A stretch of 6,900 bases of DNA from Bacteroidota bacterium (GCA_020629895.1 JAHDCM010000098.1:2882-9781), one strand, 5' to 3'. Numbered from the stretch's first letter, positions 1-6,754 are shown. Numbers and translations are program-made. The notes: generated by a model from the letters alone, not told the origin.

Positions 1-155
1 TTGCTGCCAGTTTCGTTTCTTTTGCTTCCTCTTTTACCTGTTTTGCCTCCTCTTTTGCTGCCAGTTTCGTTTCTTTTGCTTCTTCTTTTACCTGTTTTGC
101 CTCCTCTTTTGCTGCCAGTTTCGTTTCTTTTGCTTCTTCTTTTGTCCCTTTTGCC
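1..155. repeat. 54-bp tandem repeat inside the coding region
   Basis: The unit beginning TTGCTGCCAGTTTCG occurs at 1-54, 55-108 and, in part, from 109. Copies 1 and 2 differ at one base (position 29 against 83). The third copy matches through 143 and is degenerate to about 155. The unit is 18 codons, so copy-number change keeps the reading frame. The array may continue beyond the left edge. Near identity at DNA level, including third codon positions, points to recent duplication. Confidence 0.93.
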
Positions 156-682
156 ACTAAAATTGCTTTCTTTTCTCCTTTATTGTTATTACCACTTTCG
201 TTATCATCTGTCATTGATCCACCTCCAATAGGAGGAAGGATTTTTTTATTATTGGTACCTGTTCCTTCGTCTTTTTTTACAATAGTTGACGAAGGAGGTG
301 TCGTTTCTTTCTTAACTATCTGACTAGCATCATGTTTTATCTCAAGTCGTTTCATGAGATAACTATTAGGGATATCTATTTTTAATTTATAATCTCCCTC
401 TGGAATATCACTGACATCTATGGGTAGGTTATATGTTCCTGCTTTAAAATCCTTGACTAATACTAATTTAATTAATCGTTTCTGTCCATCTACTACTGTT
501 ACTCTAACATTACAATCTTCTCCAAGCTTTAAGTCAATAAAACCTTTATTGATCATTGGGTTTTTAACTTTTACTTGAATTTTCTCAAAGGGACTTAATT
601 CACTGGTACTTGTTTTGGTAGTTTGAGCTTGTAAGACCTGCATATTCAACAGGCACAACAATAACATAATTAGTAGTTTCAT
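1..682 (-). CDS. Exported protein, beta domain plus Lys/Glu/Ala helical repeats (3' end outside window)
   Basis: The frame is open from the ATG at 682 to the left edge, giving 227 residues without a stop; the C-terminus is missing. Residues 1-19 form a signal peptide (MKLLIMLLLCLLNMQVLQA) with probable cleavage before Gln20. Residues about 34-105 read as alternating beta-strands with a G-T-Y-N-L then E-G-D-Y-K-L pattern, as in small FlgD-like or secretion-CTD-like beta-sandwiches. Residues 118-172 are a hydrophilic Thr/Pro/Gly/Asn linker. From about residue 176 on, the protein is Lys, Glu and Ala in 18-residue repeats (LAAKEEAKQVKEEAKETK), predicted to be a long charged helix. Export is well supported; the final location (periplasm or surface) is not visible. 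I do not recognise a named family. The repeat resembles LEA-type or single-alpha-helix sequences, which suggests a spacer or stalk, but this is inference. Confidence 0.85.
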   Translation of the reverse strand, partial: MKLLIMLLLCLLNMQVLQAQTTKTSTSELSPFEKIQVKVKNPMINKGFIDLKLGEDCNVRVTVVDGQKRLIKLVLVKDFKAGTYNLPIDVSDIPEGDYKLKIDIPNSYLMKRLEIKHDASQIVKKETTPPSSTIVKKDEGTGTNNKKILPPIGGGSMTDDNESGNNNKGEKKAILVAKGTKEEAKETKLAAKEEAKQVKEEAKETKLAAKEEAKQVKEEAKETKLAA

Positions 683-1312
683 TTACGTGCTATTTAGAGT
701 CATCTTAGTACAATAAAAAAAATTTGGCTTTTGCTTAGTGAAGAGGCAACCAATTCGACTATAATTCTGGCTATCTTGTTGTTATTATATTTTGTCGGAA
801 TTTATTTTTTCATCTTCACTAATATCATTCTTCATGTTACATTTGATCGTTTCTATTGACCTGTTAGCCATACGTACTTCATGCTTAAATGTATCCATTA
901 CTCTTATTTCCAAAATTATATTCCATCATAACTAAGCATTTTTGAGTGAAATAATTAATTGATTTGGGAATTATAAAAAGGTTCAGATAATACAAGTAAT
1001 TAATGTATAAATATACTCATTCAACGCGCAAAATACTAATGTTTGTTTATAATTTTTATTTTTATACCATGTAATACTATTGTCTTAACACTAGACACTT
1101 CTATTTCTAAAACAAAAAAATTTCACATTTCACTATTAATCAATTTATTACGCATTATATACTCCTTTTTAGACCCTTTATTTTCTCTTTTTTTTGGCCG
1201 CGTACAAAACTCAGAAATGGTTAAATTAGTAACACATTGATCAAGTTATTCATTCATCTTTACTTATAATCACTTTCATGTTTTATTAATAACCTATAAT
1301 TAAAAACCAATC
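683..1312. other. AT-rich intergenic region between divergent exported-protein genes
   Basis: I see no convincing gene, RNA or mobile element in these 630 bases. The region must carry the start signals for the minus-strand gene at 682 and the plus-strand gene at 1313. The only -7-like match is TAATTTTG on the minus strand (918-911), without a good TTG at the right distance. Short open frames here (785-898 minus, 1043-1240 plus) are not supported by composition or by start context. Confidence 0.6.
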
Positions 1313-2071
1313 ATGTTACAAGCATTGAATCATCTTATTAGAAAAGCAAGTGTTTTTTTACTATTTCTCAGCCTATTTTTACTACACAGTTCCTCTTTTG
1401 CGCAGTGGGACAACCCAGAAACAGATGACCCTTGTGATGACCCGTGGAGTGGAGTAAATTGTGGAAATGCCTTAGATATGGGCAATATGGCTAGTGCGGC
1501 AGAAGCGGCCTATGAACAAATGGAAGAAGATGCCGAAAGTTACTCCTTCCCTGCCCTACTACTTTGGATGGCAGAAAATCTTGGTCCTAATGTACCTACT
1601 GATCCTAATCCTCCAGAAGACCCCAAAGATCCAGAAGGACCAGAGGATGGCGGCCCAGAAGATCCGAAAGATCCGACTGCTCCTGGTGGAGGAACGGATG
1701 GCGGCACACCTCCCCCTACTGATGAAGCACCAACAAATGGTGGTGAAGATGCAGCAGAAAGTCAGTCTACTAGTACATCTGGATATAGTTCATATACCTA
1801 TTATGTTGAAGGCAGGCATATTGTCAAGAAACTACGCAAACAATTAGATCGCATGGAAAAAGGGAAGGTTTTTAAGCCTTTTAAACAACAAGATTCTAAA
1901 TGGAATACCAAGTTAGTAGGAAAGTATGAACGGAATCCTAATAATCGGGAAGAATTCACTGCCATTTTCGCACTAAGACAAAAAGACTTAAAGGGAAGTA
2001 TCAAGAAACACAATGTATATATTACTGGACATCATAATCGTCTCTATTTCCAATTCGCTAGAAAGGACTAA
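1313..2071 (+). CDS. Exported protein with acidic Pro/Asp/Gly linker and basic C-terminal domain
   Basis: The protein has 252 residues. An N-terminal basic stretch (to Lys11) and a hydrophobic core (residues 13-24) end in SSSFA, predicting signal peptidase cleavage before Gln31. The mature N-terminus (31-90) is acidic, with Cys41 and Cys50 close enough for a disulfide, and has a short Ala/Glu-rich helix (59-76). Residues about 91-150 are a low-complexity linker of Pro, Asp, Glu, Gly and Thr, with PEDPKDP occurring twice. From about 165 the protein becomes basic (HIVKKLRKQLDR, then FKPFKQQDSKW) and ends in probable beta-strands (HNVYITG, RLYFQFARKD). The ATG is the first one that precedes the signal peptide. 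I do not recognise a family, and no catalytic motif is visible. It is probably periplasmic or surface-located. The frame, export signal and composition shifts are seen directly; any function would be a guess. Confidence 0.85.
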   Translation: MLQALNHLIRKASVFLLFLSLFLLHSSSFAQWDNPETDDPCDDPWSGVNCGNALDMGNMASAAEAAYEQMEEDAESYSFPALLLWMAENLGPNVPTDPNPPEDPKDPEGPEDGGPEDPKDPTAPGGGTDGGTPPPTDEAPTNGGEDAAESQSTSTSGYSSYTYYVEGRHIVKKLRKQLDRMEKGKVFKPFKQQDSKWNTKLVGKYERNPNNREEFTAIFALRQKDLKGSIKKHNVYITGHHNRLYFQFARKD

Positions 2072-2091
2072 ATAAGACAAAAGGCTTTCCA

Positions 2092-2128
2092 AACAAGCTC
2101 ATGTATTACTTTGATACATGAGTTTGTT
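2092..2128. terminator. Hairpin between convergent genes, probable bidirectional terminator
   Basis: Left arm 2092-2106 (AACAAGCTCATGTAT) pairs with right arm 2114-2128 (ATACATGAGTTTGTT) over 15 bp with one G-T wobble and a 7-base loop. It starts 20 bases past the plus-strand stop at 2071 and covers the last codons and stop of the minus-strand gene. Neither side has a long T-run, so it may act as a terminator of the weak-U type or as a 3' stabiliser. Confidence 0.75.
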
Positions 2129-3641
2129 GTTTGTAGACTAAGTATGTTTGGTCATTTATTTGGGCTGTTATCCAGTCGGTAAAATCAAAAATGCCAAAGG
2201 CAGGTTTTTCTGTTTGTTGATCGTAGAGAAGTTGTAATTCACTTCTCAACTTTTGATACAGTTGTTTTTCTTCTTTAACTGTTTTAGTAAGTAATATCTT
2301 GGAAAAGAAATAGTGGAAGGCCTGATAAAATTGAGGATAATTGCTCAACTGTTTTAACCTTCTAAAACTATTACGTATTTCTCTTTCTAAATCATCAAAA
2401 TTTTCTTGTTCGTATAGTATGATCAATCGAAAAATATAAGCAGGCCCTATGTTTTTTTCAAGTGTTTTAACCTTTGGATGTTTTAAAAATTGATCTAACA
2501 AATAGATCGCTTGCCTATAATCACGAAGCATAAAATATAAATGGGCAACAATTGTATAAAGGTTCAATTTAAAGCCTATATTCATTTTTTCTCCAAAAGC
2601 AGCTATTTGATCCTCAAAAAAAGCGAGGTCACTTTCCACACGTTTAATATCTCCTGTTTTGGTACGATATAAAAACAAACCTGCAAAATAAATTTCACAA
2701 AATAAGGTTTGTTCATATTGATTAATTAGTGACAATTGATTAATATATTGTAACACTTTCAGCACTTCTTCATAATGATGTGTGAGTATAGCTCTATAAA
2801 TAACCCGTTGTGCTTTGGCAAGCAACTTTCGCAATGGATAGCTTTTATATTGCTCATAGCTATTTCGACTATCATCAAATGACTGTTTAGCAATCATATA
2901 ACTTTTGTCATGATCGGGTTCAATCATATAATAATACCGTAACATGGTATCGTTATATAGTTCACGTAAATACTCATTATCAGCACTTTTGGCTCCTTGA
3001 AAAATGGGGTCTTGAATTAGTGCTTGATAGTATGTTTTTTCTTCGTCTCCTACTACTCTACTTTGTCGATTGAGCAATACTAAAAAACGGTAGTATATCC
3101 AGCGGATACGTTCAGTATGTTTTAGTTCTTTCAAAGTTTGTTCGATCTCCTCTTCACGTTCCAAACAGGCGAGCATTTCTTCTGAACCAATATTCATACT
3201 AGCCAATAATTGTCGTTCAAGTTGCTGTAATTCAAAAAGACGCAAATAGTTATTATTAGCCTTAGCTTTCTTCAACAAACGATTGAGTAACTTTCGTCCA
3301 CTTTTCATTTGTTTTTTATTTATTAACAGTTCAACATAGCGCATTTCTCTTCGCAATGCCAAATCTTCGTTTTTATTTTCATGAAACTCGGCGAGTGCCT
3401 CTAGAATTTGCTGAAATAAATATCGTTTAGCTGCTGATAAATGCTTGATAAACTTCTCTTTTTTCAACGTCTTTTCTAATGCTAATTTATCATATACTTT
3501 TTGTTTCTCTAAAATATCAAAAAGCCGGACATAGTTATTTCTCTCTCCAATCTGATGTACTTTTGACTGAAGTTTAAAGTAACGTTTCTCCGCTTTGGAA
3601 AGCGACTTAATTAGATTAAATAAAGAATCATCTTGTGCCAT
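2106..3641 (-). CDS. Conserved Bacteroidota all-helical TPR-like protein, function unknown
   Basis: The product has 511 residues, no signal peptide and no membrane segment, so it is predicted cytoplasmic. It opens with the motif LFNLIKSLSKAEKRYFKL (residues 7-24), which I associate with a recurrent family of about 500-residue hypothetical proteins in Saprospiria-like Bacteroidota; this is recalled, not searched. The rest is a chain of amphipathic helices rich in Leu, Lys, Glu, Tyr and Phe. One segment (361-389, containing YFMLRDYRQAIYLLDQFLKH) fits the TPR pattern well, and others look like degenerate copies. The C-terminus has a FDFTDW motif (485-490). Such solenoids usually bind other proteins or peptides, but no partner can be named. 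The start at 3641 places the conserved motif directly at the N-terminus. The gene diverges from the 3743 gene cluster, with 101 bases between the two starts, and its 3' end lies within a shared hairpin. Confidence 0.88.
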   Translation of the reverse strand: MAQDDSLFNLIKSLSKAEKRYFKLQSKVHQIGERNNYVRLFDILEKQKVYDKLALEKTLKKEKFIKHLSAAKRYLFQQILEALAEFHENKNEDLALRREMRYVELLINKKQMKSGRKLLNRLLKKAKANNNYLRLFELQQLERQLLASMNIGSEEMLACLEREEEIEQTLKELKHTERIRWIYYRFLVLLNRQSRVVGDEEKTYYQALIQDPIFQGAKSADNEYLRELYNDTMLRYYYMIEPDHDKSYMIAKQSFDDSRNSYEQYKSYPLRKLLAKAQRVIYRAILTHHYEEVLKVLQYINQLSLINQYEQTLFCEIYFAGLFLYRTKTGDIKRVESDLAFFEDQIAAFGEKMNIGFKLNLYTIVAHLYFMLRDYRQAIYLLDQFLKHPKVKTLEKNIGPAYIFRLIILYEQENFDDLEREIRNSFRRLKQLSNYPQFYQAFHYFFSKILLTKTVKEEKQLYQKLRSELQLLYDQQTEKPAFGIFDFTDWITAQINDQTYLVYKQQTHVSK

Positions 3642-3742
3642 ATACTTATAAAGTTACACAATCGGTAGCGTGTTGCTTGAAATTCTCCCTCCTTTTGCTT
3701 TACTTTACCTTCCTTTTTTATCCATAAAAATAATTTGCCCAG
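3642..3742. promoter_or_regulatory. Divergent start region for the 511-residue gene and the three-gene cluster
   Basis: These 101 bases separate two divergent starts and must hold signals for both unless transcription comes from further inside the genes. The best minus-strand -7 candidate is TAACTTTA (positions 3656-3649), one base off TAnnTTTG, but no clear TTG lies 19-21 bp upstream of it. On the plus strand TAATTTG (3731-3737) is one base short of the consensus and too close to the ATG. Function is inferred from position only. Confidence 0.3.
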
Positions 3743-4174
3743 ATGGATCTTAAAAATAAAATGAAAAGCCGACGTATCAAATTGGAAAGTCAAATAATTA
3801 CGGAGGTATTTAATGACAATAATAATACCGTTCATTTTGATTATCACGTTAATATTGATGACGATGTTAATAACATTCGTCTTGACCTATATACCCACAA
3901 TGCCATCAATGGCGAAATCTTTCTCTTACATCAAACCAGCGGTACTAGCTCACATGATGTTTTAATTAAAATGATTGCCTATCTCAGGCAACATCGAAAA
4001 GGAGGCTTGAAAAACTCCTATACTGTTATATGGAAAAATATAAAAGAAGCAGATGCTAAGGAGCAAGTTTCTCACTTTTTTGAATATTCAGAAGCAGATG
4101 TCAAGAAAAAGTTTTTTTATAATAAACGGCAAGAAGATTACGACTTTAGTATTCAACAAAACCCAGAATCCTAA
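3743..4174 (+). CDS. Hypothetical cytoplasmic protein, first gene of a three-gene cluster
   Basis: This gene encodes 143 residues without a signal peptide or membrane segment. I do not recognise the family. The N-terminal half reads as beta-strands with an Asp/Asn-rich loop (NIDDDVNNIRLDLYTH, 37-52). It is followed by a probable helix (SSHDVLIKMIAYLRQH, 69-84), a short strand (YTVIWKN, 93-99) and a charged helical segment ending with an aromatic cluster (FFEYSEADVKKKFFY, 112-126). That alternation suggests a small alpha/beta fold. ATG 3761 (residue 7) is an alternative start; it sits behind an A-rich stretch, which Bacteroidota ribosomes favour, so the true N-terminus is uncertain by six residues. 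The next gene starts 35 bases downstream on the same strand, which suggests co-transcription. No function is proposed. Confidence 0.75.
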   Translation: MDLKNKMKSRRIKLESQIITEVFNDNNNTVHFDYHVNIDDDVNNIRLDLYTHNAINGEIFLLHQTSGTSSHDVLIKMIAYLRQHRKGGLKNSYTVIWKNIKEADAKEQVSHFFEYSEADVKKKFFYNKRQEDYDFSIQQNPES

Positions 4175-4209
4175 TTCACCTTCAAACAAGTCAAATATCA
4201 TCCTCCTAC

Positions 4210-4761
4210 ATGTATGTATATCATCGTAAACCTTCTAAATTTGTGGGGCATATTCTATACCCTTTAAATCAATTAAAAAGTGATTTCCCGGATATATATG
4301 CACACGAAGCAGATAAGTACAAAGGACGTGAAATGCTATTAGAAATGTCTATTCCTATTTTAAATTGTCTATGGAATGATGTATTACATTTTACTCCTGT
4401 TCACCCTGCCGAAGTATTTAAATATTTACACCAAGCAGGAGGTGTCTCAGATCCTGATATATGGAAAAAAAGAGAATGGCTGAAAGTTGATGTACACAAA
4501 ATGGGATTTACTGCACATAATACTGTCATCTATAAAAATCAACAAAAAGGTTATTTTGGTGAGCCATTTCCAGCATCCGATTTCACTCCATTTGATGCTA
4601 CTTTATTAGCAACCTATCGCAACTTACCTCAAGCTACAAAAGTTTATTATCGTCAACAAAAAGAGGCAGGTAAGCGTCCCTTAATGTATGTTGCAGTACC
4701 CCATATATTACATTTAGGTACCTTAGATATACGGGAAGTAGAATTAATTGGTGGTTATTAG
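4210..4761 (+). CDS. Conserved protein of unknown function with KYKGRE and LWNDVLHF motifs
   Basis: The product has 183 residues, is predicted soluble and lacks a signal peptide. The motifs that stand out are MYVYHR at the N-terminus, KYKGRE (36-41), LWNDVLHFTPVHP (54-66) and KRPLMYVAVPHIL (155-167). The layout strongly recalls uncharacterised proteins of similar length in Bacillus and other bacteria, often named only group-specific protein; this is recalled from memory and not checked. The density of invariant-looking polar residues (Tyr4, His5, Arg6, Arg40, Glu41, Trp55, Asn56, Asp57, His60, His165) is more typical of a ligand-binding or enzymatic pocket than of a scaffold. The YHR start is vaguely like ADP-ribosyltransferase-fold families, but I cannot support that assignment. 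It lies between the 143-residue gene and the paraoxonase-like lipoprotein gene on the same strand, with gaps of 35 and 31 bases. Confidence 0.8.
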   Translation: MYVYHRKPSKFVGHILYPLNQLKSDFPDIYAHEADKYKGREMLLEMSIPILNCLWNDVLHFTPVHPAEVFKYLHQAGGVSDPDIWKKREWLKVDVHKMGFTAHNTVIYKNQQKGYFGEPFPASDFTPFDATLLATYRNLPQATKVYYRQQKEAGKRPLMYVAVPHILHLGTLDIREVELIGGY

Positions 4762-4792
4762 GAGTTATTTATTAAAACTTATTTATTATCGC

Positions 4793-5830
4793 ATGTATAG
4801 ATACCTAACGATCATACTATCTCTTTTAATGAGCATTCTTTTGCTTTCTAGTTGTGCAACGGTTCCTAAAAATAGTGAATTTCCGTCAAAGCGAATACCT
4901 ACGGGACCTGGCAGTGAAGATTTGGTTATAGATACACTACTTACTACCTATCCAAGACTATTGGTTTCTTGTGTAGAACGTAGAGATAGACATACCAATT
5001 TTCAGGGGGATATTTATGAAATAAATTTGAATACTGATGAAAGTCGTCCATTAAAACGAGTAGGCGAACCTGAAGATTTCATCTTTCAACCACATGGTAT
5101 TGATTTTATTTGCGATGCTGATAAAAATTGTTATTTATATGCTGTCACACATCTGAAAAAAGAAAAAAAGAGAAATATTAAAGAAACGAAACATTTTGTG
5201 GTTAAATATTTAGTAGAGGCTAATCGATTGGTTTATAAAGCTACTTACGAAAGTCCTTTATTTACCTCTCCTAATGCCGTAGCGGCTCTATCCGATGGTA
5301 GTTTTTATATCACTAATGATGCTAAAAAACATTTAAGTATTACGGAGTCGATGTTAAAACAAAAGAAGTGTACTGTTGTTTTTTATGATGCAAAATATGA
5401 TGATTATATTATCGCAGCTAAAGAATTAGCCTTCGCAAATGGCATTAGTATAGTAGGTGATAAAGTATATGTAGCAACTACTCGTCAAGGAAAATTATTT
5501 CGGTATCAGCGTGATTCAGGAGGGCGTTTAAGCAATCGTGAAAAAATTGTTTCTATTATGGGACAAGACAATTTAAGATGGTATGGTGACCAACTTATTC
5601 TTCCTGTACATCCTAAAAGTTTAGCTTTTTTGAGGCATTATCGCAATGCAGAAAAGCTATCCCCTACGGTTATTTACCAAATTGACCCTTACAACCGCCC
5701 TAAGAAAAAAGTAATATATGCGGACAATGGAGAAGAAATATGTGCTGGCACAACAGGAATTATACATAATAAACATTTGTATATTGGTCAAGTTTTTGAA
5801 AATTATGTATTAAAAGTAAAATTACCATAA
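4793..5830 (+). CDS. Paraoxonase/arylesterase-like beta-propeller lipoprotein
   Basis: With the ATG at 4793 the protein has 345 residues. It opens with a lipoprotein signal peptide ending LLLSSC, so Cys21 is the predicted lipidated residue. A TTG at 4748 would add 15 residues and overlap the upstream gene by 14 bases; 4793 gives the more normal signal length. The mature part resembles PON1, a calcium-dependent six-bladed propeller hydrolysing lactones and esters, and matches its length (about 355). By motif, GSED (Glu42, Asp43) fits PON1 Glu53/Asp54, QPHGI (His101) fits His115, AVTHL (His120) fits His134, SPNAV (Asn161) fits Asn168, FANGI (Asn216) fits Asn224, and QDN (Asp259, Asn260) fits Asp269/Asn270. 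TND (174-176) and a later HP (273-274) also fit. The PON1 Asp169 position is Ala162, so the structural calcium site may differ. The substrate is unknown. It is membrane-anchored in the cell envelope and is probably the last gene of its cluster. Confidence 0.9.
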   Translation: MYRYLTIILSLLMSILLLSSCATVPKNSEFPSKRIPTGPGSEDLVIDTLLTTYPRLLVSCVERRDRHTNFQGDIYEINLNTDESRPLKRVGEPEDFIFQPHGIDFICDADKNCYLYAVTHLKKEKKRNIKETKHFVVKYLVEANRLVYKATYESPLFTSPNAVAALSDGSFYITNDAKKHLSITESMLKQKKCTVVFYDAKYDDYIIAAKELAFANGISIVGDKVYVATTRQGKLFRYQRDSGGRLSNREKIVSIMGQDNLRWYGDQLILPVHPKSLAFLRHYRNAEKLSPTVIYQIDPYNRPKKKVIYADNGEEICAGTTGIIHNKHLYIGQVFENYVLKVKLP

Positions 5831-5851
5831 AAAAAATAATAAGTAGCTTAT
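5829..5851 (-). terminator. Weak intrinsic terminator for the minus-strand barrel gene
   Basis: Read on the minus strand, ATAAG, a 3-base loop (CTA) and CTTAT form a 5-bp stem at 5851-5839, followed by TATTTTTTTT. It begins at the stop codon of the 5851-6465 gene. The stem is short and AT-rich, so the call rests mainly on its position and the T-run. Confidence 0.35.
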
Positions 5852-6465
5852 CACTTTCTAAAAGTAGCGGTTACGTGTAGTCCCCAAAGGCGTTGTTCAT
5901 TGTTTATATGTACAAAAAAATTAGCCCCTAATCCGAATGCAGGAGCTGCCATATAAGCTACAAATAGTTCAATATGCCCTCCTATCTTCCTAAACGAGAC
6001 CTCCTCATATTCCTCAATGGTACCATTCTGTAAATGAGATACTTGTACAAGCTCTCCCCTTTTTTTCCCTCCAAGATAGGCAGGGCCAGTGGCTAGATGA
6101 AATAAAAGTTTTTGTTTATTAATACCACATCCAAATAATAATCCAAGTTCTTGGTTCGTTTGTACAGGTAGTTTCGTTATTGTTCTTTTATTTATTTTAA
6201 TTTGTTCATTGAGTCTAGCAGAACTAATTCCCAATATATAAGGTTTTGTTTTTTTCTTCAAATAAAAACTAGCAGAGTAAGTAGAAAAGCCACCAACACT
6301 ACCAATACCAGTACCCGCAGACAAATATGTATTTACATTACAAGATGTAACATCTTTCAAATACAAATCTTCACCCATATTATTTTGAGCTAAAATAGTC
6401 GTCAAATTCACCAAAAAGCTCCCCAAGATAAGTGCTAAATATAAAAAAAGGCCTTCTATTTGCAT
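5851..6465 (-). CDS. Small outer-membrane beta-barrel-like protein, function unknown
   Basis: The product has 204 residues. Residues 1-26 form a signal peptide (hydrophobic 6-24, ending TTILA before Gln27). The mature protein alternates hydrophobic and polar residues with many Gly and aromatic positions: NTYLSAGTGIG (45-55), FSTYSASFYLKKK (60-72), ELGLLFGCGI (106-115), LLFHLATGPAYLGG (120-133). The C-terminal part (HIELFVAYMAAPAFGLGANFF, residues 164-184, then HINNEQRLWGLHVTATFRK) follows a pattern I recall from small Bacteroidota barrel-like proteins, with a Glu strand, GlG turn, Asn-x-Asn-x-Glu loop and a closing strand near the terminus. That family has no known function to my knowledge. 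Outer-membrane location is inferred. It converges on the lipoprotein gene with only 20 bases between their stop codons, so the two are transcribed separately. Confidence 0.82.
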   Translation of the reverse strand: MQIEGLFLYLALILGSFLVNLTTILAQNNMGEDLYLKDVTSCNVNTYLSAGTGIGSVGGFSTYSASFYLKKKTKPYILGISSARLNEQIKINKRTITKLPVQTNQELGLLFGCGINKQKLLFHLATGPAYLGGKKRGELVQVSHLQNGTIEEYEEVSFRKIGGHIELFVAYMAAPAFGLGANFFVHINNEQRLWGLHVTATFRK

Positions 6466-6547
6466 AAGTCAATTAATTTAATAAAATAAAACCAGTTATC
6501 ATCAAAAAAAACACCCCTCTTTTTCGAAAATAAAAAAAGAATATTTA

Positions 6548-6578
6548 TTGAAAAATAAATTTCAAAATATTACTTTTG
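6548..6578 (+). promoter_or_regulatory. Bacteroidota-type promoter, distal
   Basis: TTG at 6548-6550 and TACTTTTG at 6571-6578 (a full TAnnTTTG match) are separated by 20 bases, within the usual spacing of the Bacteroidota primary sigma factor. Transcription would start near 6583-6585. The inverted repeat TTGAAA (6548-6553) and TTTCAA (6560-6565) overlaps the TTG element and the spacer and could be an operator. Confidence 0.65.
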
Positions 6579-6754
6579 TGCAATGGCATTTTTCTGTTTG
6601 TTTGTTATTAGGAATAAACTGAGAAAACACTTCTTATCACCCTATGTTCTTAAAACAATATCAATTACATAATATTATTTATTATACTATACTAAATCGT
6701 ATATTGTTTCGTAGCATTATTTTATAATCAAATTAAAAAATACATCATGGTTAT

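Noticed and set aside
1..231. Plus-strand open frame of Leu/Pro/Val/Ser repeats
   Set aside because: It is the antisense of the Lys/Glu/Ala repeat gene, starts at the window edge with TTG, and its repeats are explained by the coding repeat on the other strand.
785..898. Minus-strand 37-codon frame beginning MDTFKHEVRM
   Set aside because: It is hydrophilic and plausible by eye, with a -7-like TAATTTTG just upstream (918-911), but there is no matching -33 element and the length is within chance for this DNA.
1043..1240. Plus-strand 65-codon frame rich in Ile, Phe and Leu
   Set aside because: It needs a TTG start, lies in very AT-rich intergenic DNA, and its composition is what such DNA gives by chance.
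1494..2013. Other-frame and antisense frames within the exported-protein gene (1494-1847 plus, 1801-2013 minus)
   Set aside because: They overlap a better gene with a signal peptide and have no independent support.
3611..3847. Minus-strand 78-codon frame across the divergent start region
   Set aside because: It overlaps the starts of two well-supported genes and has the composition of untranslated AT-rich DNA.
3743..4761. Toxin-antitoxin pair made of the 143- and 183-residue genes
   Set aside because: Size and spacing would allow it, but neither protein shows a recognised toxin or DNA-binding antitoxin motif, and the third gene of the run does not fit.
4748..4792. Upstream TTG start for the paraoxonase-like lipoprotein
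   Set aside because: It would add 15 residues before an already complete lipoprotein signal peptide; ATG 4793 gives the usual distance to the lipobox cysteine.
6202..6393. Plus-strand 63-codon frame
   Set aside because: It is antisense to the barrel-like protein gene, with no start signal or composition in its favour.
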